Positions 11,791 through 25,100 of a stretch of 64,000 bases of DNA are shown here, piece after piece. The position numbers and the translations under genes were made by a program. The stretch's first letter is position 1; each line of letters opens with the position of its first letter. A model generated the notes under the pieces. The model had not been told where the DNA came from, ran no database searches, and saw only the letters and a list, made by a program, of their open reading frames with translations. This stretch comes from Xenopus tropicalis (taxonomy: Eukaryota; Chordata; Amphibia; Anura; Pipidae): the NCBI RefSeq assembly GCF_000004195.4, contig NC_030679.2, positions 31,671,712 through 31,735,711 on the forward strand, given 5' to 3'.

Positions 11791-12199
11791 GGGGCATTTA
11801 CTAACATTCAATTGTTGATAAATCTGCCCCCAAATGTCAGAAAACATATGGCATTGTGTACCACCATTTGATAAAGATGACATGACTAGAGCACTAATTC
11901 TGTTTTATGAAGAAAAGCTGAATTGTTTTTCAGAGGAACAAAAGGCACTTGATGATGGACTGTAAAAAGAAAGATGATTGGGATATGACATTTGGAGACT
12001 AAGCACTGCTTTTATACACTGCACTGCACAGTGTAAAGCATAAAAGTGTAGAAAGCAATAGGAGACGACAATTCGCGACAATTTACAAAAAAGTCGTGAC
12101 GGCGGCGAAAAAATACGAAAAAGTCGCAAAATGTTCATTTCCAATCCGATTTTTTCCCATTCGGGATTTGGATTCGTGGATTAGTAAATCAGCCCCTCG
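11791..12199. mobile_element. Decayed MITE related to the 16.2-kb host element
   Basis: The right end (about 12080-12199: ACGAAAAAGTCGCAAAATG, CCAATCCGATTTTTTCCCAT, GATTAGTAAATCAGCCCC) is nearly the same as 18060-18148. The left boundary, GGGGGCATTTACTAACA, is tentative. Confidence 0.5.
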
Positions 12200-12692
12200 G
12201 AGTACATCATGCACCAATAAATTATTTTCAACTTTATGTATTGTTACCTTATATTTCCTGGTGTTGAGTAAAGACTGTGTAAGGCTTCTGTCTGTCACGC
12301 TAACTAGTTTAGATATAATATTGTGTCTTATCTCCCATTGCCAGCTAACAAGATAGTCAGTTTTTGCAACAATCAACACCTACCTCCAGATCTTAGAAAA
12401 CTTTACACCAACAAACACCACTACCTTCAAATGAACAATACCAGAAAACCTCTAAAGGACAAAACTTCCATAATGTGAATGTAATCGGTATAAGATATAA
12501 AAAGCATCTGTCGATGAATTATATAAATACCGGTGATAGTACTAAGAGATTCCCCAGAACGGGTGAGTAACCACAAGATTATTTTATTATATATAGCTAA
12601 TCACTTTCTGTGCAGTAACACAAATTGTTTATTTCGTTGATATATTGTTAGTTTCAGAAATTGTCACTGTAAATATTTTGTTGCTGGTTTTA

Positions 12693-12892
12693 GGGCTCTG
12701 GCACACGGGGAGATTAGTTGCCTGTTTCTCTCTCAAGGCAACTTCCACGATTTCACTGAAATCGCGCCACCGCATTTGTCATTCCACCGGCAATTTACAT
12801 TTTCGCCGGTGGGATGGCATTTCGGGGAGATTAGTCGCCCGCGAACAAGGAGATTTGTCGCAGGCGAATAATCTCTCCGTGTGCCAGAGCCC
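12693..12892. mobile_element. Harbinger-like MITE, 200 bp, TTA duplication
   Basis: TTA lies at 12690-12692 and 12893-12895. The ends are GGGCTCTGGCACACGGGGAG and the complement. It is of the same family as the large palindrome at 33828-34166 and the fragment 34214-34309. Confidence 0.85.
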
Positions 12893-12939
12893 TTATGGCA
12901 GCTGCTGGACTTTTTTACGTTGCACGACTGATCTGTTTA

Positions 12940-13275
12940 GATTAAAGGACAAGGAAAGACTAAGTCACTTTGGGGTGCCAAAATGTTAGGCACCCCCAAG
13001 TGACTTTAATCGCTTACCTTGTACCCCAGGCTGGTGCCCCTGTTAGGAGAAAACTGCACCAGCCGGGGTACCTGCAGCGAGCGATTCCTCCTTCCTGATT
13101 CGTTTTGCCGGGACCCCACGACAATAGTGCTGAATCGTCAGATAGAGGTAGAATTCTTTTGTTTCTACTTGCATATCTGAGAATTCAGCTCTTAAAATTA
13201 GTAGAGATAACAAACAATCTTTCCCGCAAACAGTTTGTCACAGGAAAGATTGTAATGTGTATGACCACCTTAAGT
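12940..13275. mobile_element. Truncated T2-type MITE joined to another MITE fragment
   Basis: The left part starts TTAAAGGACAAGGAAAGAC and matches the families at 20509-20869 and 57055-57442 up to about 13120. From there AATCGTCAGATAGAGGTAGA to ATGTGTATGACCACC resembles half of the element at 51257-51440. Confidence 0.55.
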
Positions 13276-13803
13276 TAGAAACCTGCACTGATCTCATATG
13301 GTAGACCCAACACCCAGCCTGCAGACATCCAGCCACATTTTTACCTGCTCTGACCCAATACCTGATCCGATCCTAACACTGCTTTAGCCCAACTCGACCC
13401 ACTTCCTACTGGCTATCATTAAACCACACGTTTTGTCATTGTGGAACTGTAATCACCAGAAGTGATTTTATCCAGAGGTGACTCAGGAGAGGGGAGGTAG
13501 ATACAAAAGTTACAAAAAGCAGTATAATTACCTTATATTAACACTGGCTGAACTGCACCTATACTTGCATCCACAAGTTCTCCCCTTAACCTGCAGGATT
13601 GTATCCTACGAGCTGCACTGTTGCAGGGTTAACCCCTGTGCCATCTCATTTACTGAATAACCATTTCATGTCCAGAATAGGTCTGCAAATTACAGTGCCC
13701 TAAATTCATGAATTAGTAATATCTGCAGAGTAGTTTCTATTGGTTTGTTAATCTTTCTTTTCTCACTAAAGACCTAGTTCAACCTTTTGGGTTTTTGTAG
13801 ATA

Positions 13804-14313
13804 TTAAAGGAGACATATCCTATAAAAATTATGAATGTACCAGTAAATTATACTTCTCTAGATATAGAAGGATTGTGCTTTAAAAAGTTTTTTTATTGAG
13901 AAATTCCACAAAAACCCCACTAGTCCCGCCCATCTGTTCCACTTCCTGCTGGCTGAATTCTCTGGATGAGCTGGGGAGCCGGCGGCCCTCTGTACACTGC
14001 ACTGTAGGATAGGAACCAATCAGCAGCTAGGCTGACCTGATAGGGAACTGAAGCCTGTCTTTGCTTGTGTGAGTGCAGGGCTGTGATTGGCTTTCCCCCT
14101 CCTACTGTGCTTCTGGCAGGGACCGTTAGGACACACCCACTCTTCATTTCACACTGGACAGAGAAGTGATACGATCTATAGGGAGCTCCAATAAAGGGGC
14201 CATTTTTACAGAGAGGATTAATGTTTAGCCCAAAGGGAAAACAGCACCATATATTATTCATAATTGCCTACAAAATTAGTGTTTTTCCCATTCATCCAAT
14301 ATGCCTCCTTTAA
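13804..14313. mobile_element. T2-type MITE, 502 bp plus TTAA duplications
   Basis: TTAA lies at 13804-13807 and 14310-14313. The ends are AAGGAGACATATCC and AAGGAGGCATATTGG. Internal phrases GACCTGATAGGGAACTGAAG and GGGCTGTGATTGGCT recur at 54.8 kb. Confidence 0.8.
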
Positions 14314-15377
14314 CTTCATTTTGTTGAATAGCAATCAAATTCAGAAAATAGAGTTAAACTGGCAAAATTGCTTTACTTCCACCTTCTGAAATAAAATAAA
14401 AAATTGGCGTAGAGTGAATTTAACAGTTGTATAGGTTAAAAAACAGATTTCATTGGAGTTCATACTGGTGGAAATTTTTGTTTTGTTAACGCTTATCCAC
14501 ATGCCGAAAATACACCTTGTTCAGCATTAGTCTAAGGTTACATTCAAATTTAAAGAAGTTCAAGGGTAATTTGTCACCTAAAGAGAAAAGTCTACTAAAC
14601 GTCCTCAAATCTGCTAATGAGGGGGATTTATAGTGATTATGGACAAAACTGACTATATTTATAAAGCTAAGAGGAAACTAAGTGATGACAATACTTATGA
14701 GATACTTATGAGATTTTACCGTTGAAACCGACCAGAAAGTCAGCAATATGTATTGTCATTGACACACCCAGTTACTGCAATTTTTCACTTTCAAAAAATA
14801 TTTTATTTTTTCAATAGAAAGAGAGAAATTCTAGTGTCACTATAGTAAGCATTTCATCAATAATATACATTTCACAGTTCACAAAAAAATATCAATGACA
14901 CAAATAGTAGGAGGAAATGTGGTTAAGACATCTAACCGTATTGTATAAAGTGGCATCAGAGAATGAACGTTAACATACATAATTAGTTAACGTTAAAAAA
15001 AATGCTGGTTCAACTGATGCTAGAGAAGGTCTTATCCCCTAGGTTCAAGTTTTATTATATCATTATAAGGACAATTAAGTGCCTCTGTCACAGCAATTTT
15101 TCATCTACCCAAGGCACATAAATCATTTAGACCTCTGCCCTGAGAATTAATCGATTGTTACCTGCAAACACTTATGTTATGCCTCTTTAGTTATATCAAA
15201 GAGAACATTCATATACTTCAGATTATGCAATCAGTGACACGGCATCCCTCTTATCATTGGGCAAACATTGATGTAACATCTTCAGCTTGAATCTGAACAA
15301 CTATAGTATAGAACCTAGTCTGAAGTGATTAATTTTGGAGGCAATTGAATATCTTTTAGCTCATAACTTTTTCTTAT
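14314..15377. other. Intergenic, nothing recognised
   Basis: AT-rich sequence without an ORF, splice pattern or readable repeat ends. Confidence 0.4.
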
Positions 15378-15960
15378 TTAAAGGAGAATGCAAGTCAAAA
15401 TTTAAAAAGCATACTGCCCAATAGTCCTCCTATTGTTTAGTAAAAATGCCACACTTTTGGCTCACCTAATCAAATATTTACTCAGTCACACTTACTTCAC
15501 ATTTTCATCTGTTTTCTTGAACAGGCAGCCATCTTTAAAAAGGTATTCTCCCTTCCTTTCCCTCCTTGCACATGTGTTTCATTCCCTCCCCCCCCCCCGG
15601 CAGATCCGCTTCTGATTGGCTGGTGGGCATGTGTAGCTCAGAAAGGTAGACAGGATCAAGTTACACACATGTGCATTGCTACTGAAGGCTACAGCCTACA
15701 AGAAGGGGAGAGAGATTTCAGCTAGAAATTATGTACATTATGGGGCACATTCATTAAAGTAAGACAGGTCCGATTAAAAAAAAGTATTTTTTCTAAAGTT
15801 TACAACTTTAGCGTATTATCTGCAATATTTTCGTTAATTTGCACAACTTTTTCATACTTTGCAACAATTTGTGCGACAAAATCGTATTTGTCACAATGAG
15901 TACAAAAGTTTATGATTCATTCAAGCTTCGGTATTGTGACATTCCTTGGGCCCACTGAAG
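15378..15960. mobile_element. Fragments of a T2-type MITE and of a GGGGCACATTCATTAAAG MITE
   Basis: TTAAAGGAGAATGCAAG at 15378 is a T2-type left end without a clear right partner. From 15741, GGGGCACATTCATTAAAG through TTCATTCAAGCTTCGG to ACATTCCTTGGGCC resembles the host flank of the 42.2-kb array and stops at the first bases of a monomer. Confidence 0.45.
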
Positions 15961-16184
15961 CTGAATATCGCCACCGGCGCATGCGCAAATTCTTTGGGTA
16001 ACATCACTGCTTACATCAAGGCTGGACTTTGACACAAACTTCAGGGGATTGCGAAAAAATCAGCAGAATTCTATTGGGCGACAGGAGAATGGGGAAGAGT
16101 CATTCTGGGCTTGAATGACACTGCATAATAAATAAGACAACGAGGAAGGGGACAGAGAAAAAAACAAATACAAAGTCAACACCT

Positions 16185-18148
16185 AGGAGCTGATTTACTA
16201 ATCCACGAATCCGAATGGGAAAAATTCGGATTGGAAAACAAACATGGGCCAGGTTGGAGCTGCAGAGTGCCATTGAGCCCTATGGGAGACTTTCCTTGGG
16301 CCGGGTTGGAGCTGCAGAGTGCCATTGAGCCCTATGGGAGACTTTCCTTGGGCCGGGTTGGAGCTACAGAGTGCCATTGAGCCCTATGGGAGACTTTCCT
16401 TGGGCCAGGTTGGAGCTGCAGAGTGCCATTGAGCCCTATGGGAGACTTTCCTTGGGCCGGGTTGAAGCTGCAGAGTGCCATTGAGCCCTATGGGAGACTT
16501 TCCTTGGGCCGGGTTGGAGCTGCAGAGTACCATTGAGCCCTATGGGAGACTTTCCTTGGGCCGGGTTCGAGCTGCAGAGTGCCATTGAGCCCTATGGGAG
16601 ACTTTCCTTGGGCCGGGTTTGAGCTGCAGAGTGCCATTGAGCCCTATGGGAGACTTTCCTTGGGCCAGGTTGGAGCTGCAGAGTGCCATTGAGCCCTATC
16701 GGAGACTTTCCTTGGGCCAGGTTGGAGCTGCAGAGTGCCATTGAGCCCTATGGGAGACTTTCCTTGGGCCGGGTTGGAGCTGCAGAGTGCCATTGAGCCC
16801 TGTGGGAGGCTTTCCTTGGGCCGGGTTCGAGCTGCAGAGTGCCATTGAGCCCTATGGGAGACTTTCCTTGGGCCGGGTTCGAGCTGCAGAGTGCCATTGA
16901 GCCCTATGGGAGACTTTCCTTGGGCCAGGTTGGAGCTGCAGAGTGCCATTGAGCCCTATGGGAGACTTTCCTTGGGCCAGGTTGGAGCTGCAGAGTGCCA
17001 TTGAGCCCTATGGGAGACTTTCCTTGGGCCAGGTTGGAGCTGCAGAGTGCCATTGAGCCCTATGGGAGACTTTCCTTGGGCCAGGTTGGAGCTGCAGAGT
17101 GCCATTGAGCCCTATGGGAGGCTTTCCTTGGGCCGGGTTGGAGCTGCAGAGTGCCATTGAGCCCTGTGGGAGACTTTCCTTGGGCCGGGTTGGAGCTGCA
17201 GAGTGCCATTGAGCCCTATGGGAGACTTTCCTTGGGCCAGGTTGGAGCTGCAGAGTGCCATTGAGCCCTATGGGAGACTTTCCTTGGGCCAGGTTGGAGC
17301 TGCAGAGTGCCATTGAGCCCTATGGGAGACTTTCCTTGGGCCAGGTTGGAGCTGCAGAGTGCCATTGAGCCCTATGGGAGACTTTCCTTGGGCCGGGTTG
17401 GAGCTGCAGAGTGCCATTGAGCCCTATGGGAGACTTTCCTTGGGCCAGGTTGGAGCTGCAGAGTGCCATTGAGCTCTATGGGAGACTTTCCTTGGGCCAG
17501 GTTGGAGCTGCAGAGTGCCATTGAGCCCTATGGGAGACTTTCCTTGGGCCGGGTTGGAGCTGCAGAGTGCCATTGAGCCCTATGGGAGACTTTCCTTGGG
17601 CCAGGTTGGGGCTGCAGAGTGCCATTGAGTCCTATGGGAGACTTTCCTTGGGCCAGGTTGGAGCTGCAGAGTGCCATTGAGCCCTATGGGAGACTTTCCT
17701 TGGGCCGGGTTGGGGCTGCAGAGTGCCATTGAGTCCTATGGGAGACTTTCCTTGGGCCGGGTTGGAGCTGTAGAGTGCCATTGAGCCCTATGGGAGACTT
17801 TCCTTGGGCCAGGTTGGAGCTGCAGAGTGCCATTGAGCCCTATGGGAGACTTTCCTTGGGCCAGGTTGGAGCTGCAGAGTGCCATTGAGTCCTATGGGAG
17901 GCTTCCAAAATCACGCAAAGTCGCGAAGGTTTGCCCGCCGTTTACGAGCGCTCAATTTACGAGCGCGAAAAAGTTGCGACAATATACGAGCAAGTCGTAA
18001 TGGCTACGAAAAAGTTGTGACAATTTACGAGCAAGTCGTAATGGCTACGAAAAAGTCGCGTCAGTTTACGAAAAAAACTGCAAAATGTTTCCAATCCGAT
18101 TTTTTCCCATTCGGGATTCGGATTCGTGGATTAGTAAATCAGCCCCTT
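16185..18148. mobile_element. MITE carrying a 52-bp minisatellite
   Basis: The inverted ends are about 55 bp: GCTGATTTACTAATCCACG, AATCCGAATGGGAAAAA, CGGATTGGAAA on the left, and the complement at 18090-18148. The left copy lacks a 7-bp TCCCGAA present in the right copy. Between them sit the 52-bp array and, on the right, a block of repeated TACGAGCAAGTCGTAATGGC. Confidence 0.8.
16246..17905. repeat. 52-bp minisatellite, about 32 copies
   Basis: Consensus, in two pieces: GGTTGGAGCTGCAGAGTGCC and ATTGAGCCCTATGGGAGACT, followed by TTCCTTGGGCCG or TTCCTTGGGCCA. Units differ by few substitutions (G/A before GGTTGG, GAGCC/GAGTC, GGAG/GGGG), so the array is young or homogenised. The last unit has the variant TTGAGTCCTATGGGAGGCTT that also starts the 42.2-kb array. 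Confidence 0.97.
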
Positions 18149-18469
18149 GGTCAAGCTTTTTACCCTTTCTATACCCTCAGAAACTGGAGCTCTCTATTAG
18201 AGCATATTTTTTTAGTTAGGTTTTGGTTAAAGTAACGCATCTTCTCAAAAAATAGTGTAACACCCAATCAGAGTTCGGTTTTGATTTTGTAACATGTTCG
18301 CCTAGTTTTTGGGGTAATATGACCAAATCCTGAGAGCTCTTCTGATCGTTTTCCCTCATATCTAGGACGTGTAAAGAAATACAGACTAACCACAAGCCTT
18401 TGTTTGCCGCAGGCACTAATAACAGCAGCGAAACTAGACCTGAACCACTGCAAACTATGTGGGAGGAGA
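18149..18469. other. Spacer before the hnrnph1 promoter
   Basis: No feature recognised. Confidence 0.4.
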
Positions 18470-18609
18470 CAGAGTAGGATGAGGGCGGGGATTTTCCGTA
18501 GTCTCTCTGCGCATGCGTACAGCTCCATATTACAAGCACGCAGGCGCTGTATGCGCTTTAGTCCCAGCCACACTGCAGCACAACTCCATCCTGCCGAGCA
18601 GCAGCACTG
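18470..18609 (+). promoter_or_regulatory. hnrnph1: hnrnph1 promoter and noncoding exon 1
   Basis: A CpG-rich block carries a GC box (GGGCGGGG near 18482) and no TATA box. It ends at a good splice donor (CACTG then GTAAGC at 18610). The next acceptor, TTGCAG ending at 19126, leads to the exon with the start codon, so this is inferred to be a 5' UTR exon. The exact start site is unknown. Confidence 0.6.
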
Positions 18610-19157
18610 GTAAGCTCACGTTACGGGTTTCGGGTGATTGAGGGCCATAACTAAACCGAATCTCAGTTCGAAATTACGTATAGAATGCCCAGTGAGTTAT
18701 AGTTATTTTTATAATTGGCATGCTTTCTTCTGGGCCTATCGTTCCATGCCTTTCTTTGTTATCGGTAAGCGAGCGGCCGGCGTGTGTTATTGTTAATGGA
18801 TTGCATGCAGCCCGATGCTGTTGTATTTGGAACGATATCCAAGTTGCTCAAGCTAAAGGCTTGTAGCTGCTGTAGCAATGTTTCATTAATACGTACTACT
18901 TTATATAGTACCCAGCGAAACATCTTCCTGCGTGTAGCTGACGAATTTTGAGTGTTTCATGTTGGGCGTTTAAGTTACTCGCATATTTTTGCTATAATAG
19001 AGGATCCGATCCTACAATAGTTTCAGGCGTGGGCATTGTGTGCATGGCTAGAGTGTAGGCCGCTCATTTCCGTGATCGCCATTTTGTGTCTGTGCGCTAT
19101 TAATCCGAGTCACGTGTCTGTTGCAGTTAGCCCCGCCCACACACACGTATCGGCAAA

Positions 19158-22100
19158 ATGTCCGCCTCTGAGTGCTCCGACGGCTTTGTGGTGAAAGTAC
19201 GCGGCCTGCCTTGGTCCTGTTCTCACGATGAGATCGAGAATTTCTTCTCAGGTAAGAGTTTCGGCTTTGTTGGCTTATTTTGTAGTCTGTACCGCTTCTT
19301 CGCGGGTGTATTCAATGGCTCTTTGTGTTCCATAGAATGCAAAATTGCCAATGGCTTGTCGGGCATCCATTTCATCTATACACGGGAAGGAAGGCCTAGT
19401 GGAGAGGCTTTTGTCGAGTTTGAAACTGAGGAAGACCTGAAACTGGCGCTGAAGAAAGACAGAGCAACAATGGGCCACCGATATGTAGAGGGTATGTGTT
19501 GTGATTGGAATCCTAATCTGCCTGCTTTCAACCTTAATGTGTAGGGTTTACTGGTGGGAAAGGTGCCTGAAACTAGTATTGTCTCATTACTGAGATTAGT
19601 GGGGTTAGTCTCTGTCCTGGTGGGGTTCACAGTCTGTGTTCCCTCTCAAATTGTTATAACACCCTTGTGCTAAGGTCCAGTTCATTAAGAACCAATTAAT
19701 CTGCCTATTTGTGTTTTGGTATGGTGATAACTAAAGGATCTCTGTACAGCTTGCCCCTGCCAGGACAGTTGTATGTGTCCTAATATGATAGAATGATTTT
19801 TAAAAGCTGCTAACATAGACTTCTCTATAGTGCTTCACATGCGATTATCAAACAAATCCAGTTAATCTTTGGCTGTACTGATCTTATTCTTGTACTGTTG
19901 GGCTATACAATAGCACTGGGGTCCCCAACCTTTCTTACTCGTGAGCCACAGTCCAATATAAAAAGACTTGGAGAGTAACAAAAGCATCATAAAAGTTCAT
20001 GGAGGTGCCAAATAAGGGCTGTGATTGGCTATTAGGGGCCTCTATGCACACTATCTGCTTACAGGGGGCTTTATTTGGTAGTAAATCTTGTTTTTATTCA
20101 ACCAAAACTTGCTCTCAAGTCAGTAATCAAAAGTAACTACCTGGTTTGGGGGCACTGGGAGCAACATCCAAGGGGTTGGGGAGCAACATGTTGCTCACGA
20201 GCCACTGGTTGGGGATCACTGCAATAGCACATGCCTGGTGTACAGACTCCAATCAATTTCTGGTCCTTTGCTGTTTGCCCTGGTAATCATGCAAAGCAAT
20301 GCTGAGACATGAAAGTATTCCTTTACTTACAAACAAAAATTGTAATTTTAGTTGCACCTTTTTAAAGGGACATGGGCGAGTAATTGGTTTATGAAACCAC
20401 CTTGATGTGTCCAGAAGGTGCTCAGTTTAGTATTATGACCTAATAAAAAAACATATACATATGTATTTCCTCTAGGGACCTCCTGACCATGACATTGTCT
20501 TCACTTAAAGGAGAAGGAAAGGCTAAGTCACTTGGGGGTGCTAAATGTTAGGCACCCCCCAGTGACTTTAATCGCTTACCTTTTACCCCGGGCTGGTGCC
20601 CCTGTTAGGAGAAAATAGCACCCAGCGTATCTGCGAGCGACTGTCTCTCCTCTTACTTCTGTCTTTGCGCAGCTTGCACAGTAGAGGGAAATTCCAAAAT
20701 TTAACAAAAAAGCTGGCTTTTTCACACTACTGTGCATGCATGGGCACTGGGATTCAGAAGGAAGAGGAAACACAGCTTGCAGCTACCTTGGGGTAAAAGA
20801 TAAGTGATAAGTCACTGGGGGGTGCTTAACACTTGGCAACCCCTAGTGATTTTTACCTTTCTTCCTCCTTTAAGCAAAATACTGTTTTTTGCTTGTTGTA
20901 ATGGTTCCCTTTTTTAATTGCAGTTTTCAAGTCAAATAATGTTGAAATGGACTGGGTTCTAAAGCACACTGGTCCTAACAGCCCAGATACTGCAAATGAT
21001 GGTTTTGTTCGTCTCCGAGGTCTGCCCTTTGGTTGCAGTAAAGAAGAGATTGTACAGTTTTTTTCAGGTATGTGGAAAATTTGTAATTTTCAAGTTAAAC
21101 TGCAGGATTTTGCTTTCTAAGGGAATACATTGTGGGGAAATGCGTGGATTAATAAAATGAGGAGAACTTTAAATAGCTTTTGGGAGTGATTACCTACATA
21201 TGGAGCTGCTTGTGGTTATAATTGCGCCCTGGTTTACTATAGATATACCCATTTACGATGCAATCTCTAAGAGTCTTCCTTTCTTGGGCATCAAATAAGA
21301 ACAAAGATGCTGAATTACATGAATTTGATTGCCTATAAACAGTCTACAAGTTAGAAAATGAAAACAAAGCCATTTAGTTTCTATAGGTAACTGGTTGCTA
21401 TGGGTAACATCACAATTTATCACATGGTCCTCTTCTCTTTCCCTTGTAACACTTAAAGTAGGGTAACCAGACTACTTGAAAATGTTGCAAGGTAGCAGTA
21501 ATTGCAGTTATATAATATCTCAATCCGTGCACCCTTCCGGCTGCGTTTTCTAGATGTCCCTGAATCCCCCCCCCCCCTTTTTTTTATCCACTATAGATGG
21601 CATTTGTTATGTTCATGGGCCGTGTAGGTACAAATTATTTCTTCTGCTAAGTAAACATGGGCCCTACAGGCAGATTTAGAATGGCTGCCCCCGCTCATGG
21701 TTACACTGCAGCGTATTTAATAATCTAATGTTTCTGAAGAAATAAAATTTATAATAAAATTCAGTTAACCTGCACTTTATTTAAATGCATCTAAAATCTT
21801 TCGTATTTGGTAATTACTGTTCATATATAATAAGCATATATACTGTTTAGTGAAATGCAGATGTGTAATGTGGGGAATGTGGCAGAGCTAAAAATCCATT
21901 CTGATATTTCCTGTAAGTGCATATATGAATAGTGGCCAACCTTGAGTTGAGGTTACACATCTTCCCTTCCTGCTTGCCCCTCATAAATGGTTTGATCGTT
22001 GTGGCCGAAAAGTCCCACTTGTATGTGGCCAAACTGCCTTTAAATACATATATTGCAAAGAAATGTGTCTTGCTTCTGGCTGGTCCCAGATCACTAGTGC

Positions 22101-25100
22101 TTCTGTCGCTTGATTTTGCAAGAGAAGGCTGTTGTATTGTTAGCAGGAAAAGTAGTAACATTATCTTTTGTAACTTAACCATGAAGTTTGTTATGCATCT
22201 ATGGTACAGTATTTCGTATAGATCAAGCATAGTAGGTCTTGCTAACTGTTTTGTGCTACTGTTATTTAGTACCATTTAGATGGGACTATGCACATATTGA
22301 GGTCATTGCATTTGCTTGTCTTGGTGCTTTTTTTTTTTTTTGTGGACTTTTTATAAAACAGCTGTGACGTGAAGTCTAAATTCCAGCAAGGGCTTTTGGT
22401 TTGGGCACTACTACACTACACTGTATGCCTAATGGGCATGCTTGAATTTCAGTCTGCAAAGTCTCTGCATAGCCTGAGATATGGACACTTTTTTTTGTAT
22501 AAAGTTCTCTCTAATTGTGCTTTGATACAGGTAGTAGGAGCTCTACATATAAGGCATTTTTGTTGGCCTTTTAAGGTCGTTTTTTTGTAACATTGCTAGT
22601 TTCCAAATGTCATGAATCTACTCATTTAGGGCACCAATATCAGTATGGAAGGTCATTGCTGAGAAACTAGAAATCTGTTTCCCCTGAAAGAATGTTAGTG
22701 GCCAAATAGGAGCTTTTTTTTCTTTTTTTCTTTTTATGGATATTAAATACTACTCCCATAGTACATTGCTCTGACTATGGAGACAGGAAAAGGGGCAGCT
22801 TTTGTTTTGAATTACAAGGCTTGGAGGTTATCCATCCAGAGTTTCTACAACTAAATGGATTTTAGGAGCAAGGCCACTTTCTCCTACATAGGTACTACAA
22901 GTAAGCTATTTTTTATTTTGGGCTCCGTGCATCAGAGTTACGTTAAGCATAGCATCAGCTAGAAGAAAAAACTACATCTTCACCCTGTCCCAGCACTGGT
23001 CTTGCAGAGACTGAGATCTGGTGCATGAATATAATGTGTTTTTTTTTTTTGTAACCTAGCTGCCAGAATTGACAGGCCTAATATTTTAGACAGGTGTACC
23101 ATTTCCTTTAGTGTATCAACTTTTAAATGCTTTTAGTGTTTTACTCTTTTTAGAGATAAAATGTTCTAAAAGTTTATTTGTCTGAAATAAGTTTTGAGCT
23201 AGAAAATACCAAACTTCAAGCATTTTGTTTTTGTTCTTTTGCTTTATGGCACATTTGGCTTTTTGTTTTTGAAACACATCTTTCACCGAAAAACATTTTC
23301 TCTCCCCATTAGCATAGCCTATTTTAACCATATCCTGTATTAAAATTAAATATTTTATAGATATTTCCTGCTGGTTTGACACTTATAACAGTTTCCCGTT
23401 GACTTGACTCATTGGCACTAGCAACCAACCATCTGTCTAAATGTTGGCTAAAAGAATGAATATTGGGGTATCTGAAAAACATACAATAAATTTTAAAATT
23501 AAGCCTTAAAATTACAGCCTTCTGGTTGCTTGTCACAGGCTGTCAGTTGGACTAGAGCAGTTCACATTTGCTTTTTCCACAAGTCTTCCAAGTACCTTTC
23601 CCAATTAGTGAAACAGCAATTCCCTTTGTATCCCATTTAAACCATTTTACACTATTTCTCAGTTCTGGATTATAGGTTTTCATCAAATAAAAGCTAGATG
23701 GCTGAGCCCAATGTTGTTCTCTGTAGATGGGATGACTATTGGCGCAGTTGTTTCAGTGATTATCAAATAAGGAATGTGTGAATTGATGTACACAACTGTG
23801 TGTGGTTCTTGCACTCAGGGTGACGTCGTCCATTTGACTTAGATGTACCATGCTGCTTTTTTTTTTTTTTTTTTTTTTTCATTTTATCCTACAAGTGCAG
23901 GCTATCTGGATCCCTAAATGTGTGTAGGACCATACATTACTCCTACTAAGCTTTTTTTTTTTTTCCCACTTAATACAAGTGATGGGAAGATGATGCTTAC
24001 AGGAGTTTGTATGGTTTACAAGACATTGATAGCTGTGAAAAGCAGAGGTGTAAAAGGTGGATCCAAGCAAATGTTTTATATATGATTTCACCTGAACTGA
24101 AAAGACAATATAATGGTCTCTTATAATTTTCTGTTTAACGTGGGCTTTATTTGTTCTTTGCTTTTTTTTTTTTCTTGTTATAACTGAAGCACTCAGTGGT
24201 AAATGGTTCTGACCTTTCAAAATAAATGTATGTGCTACTATGTAAAGAAATGAGAATGTATGGGCTTGTGATTTTTAATCTTAACCCCCCACTGGGGTTA
24301 TTTGTCCTTGGGTTGAAGGGTTGGAAATCGTGCCAAATGGGATAACATTGCCGGTGGACTTCCAGGGGAGGAGTACGGGGGAGGCCTTCGTGCAGTTTGC
24401 TTCACAGGAAATAGCTGAAAAGGCTCTAAAGAAACACAAGGAGAGAATAGGGCACAGGTGGGGATGGATGGTTGGTTGGTTGTCACTTTTCTTATGGTAT
24501 AGTAGCTTTATCCATTATTTAACAAAATACCTTGTTTTAACAGACATTTAATGCACAATTTAATGTTAATTATCTTGCTATGGTGTTTAATTCAGGCAAT
24601 AAGTGAATTTATGTAAAGGGTTGTTTTTTGTTTTTTTTTTTTTTTAAATGTAAAGACTAGATTAGTATTACCATAAGAAAATGTGATACTTGCTAAACTT
24701 TCATTTACTTTATTATATGGTGTCATATGTTTAGGTAAAATGCATATTTAGTGTCACAATGGGTTGTGCTACATACCAGTGACTTTACATATAAAATGTG
24801 CAGTAAAATTATAACTGATGTTTATCTTGGTGTACTTAACATTTGCACTGTATATACAGTCCTTAGACTGTAAAGATGCACATCTGAGGTAACACTGCTG
24901 ATGTGTATAATAGACCTACTGCGGACTCTGATCTGCTGTCACTGTAAATATTCTGCATTTTGCCATAGCCCCTACTGTAACTTATTTTAAATTCAACTAC
25001 ATCATCTTTAGCTCTCTACTTTTGAAATGTTCTAGGTATATTGAAATATTCAAGAGCAGTCGAGCTGAGGTTCGTACACACTATGATCCTCCCAGGAAAC

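Noticed and set aside
16644..17313. Two 101-aa minus-strand ORFs ([16 protein letters not shown]...) and similar ORFs at 42152-42994
   Set aside because: They are translations of the 52-bp minisatellite with no gene context, and the same text appears wherever the array lies.
16246..17905. CRISPR-like or centromeric satellite array
   Set aside because: Direct repeats have no unique spacers, and the array is bounded by MITE ends, so it is a minisatellite.
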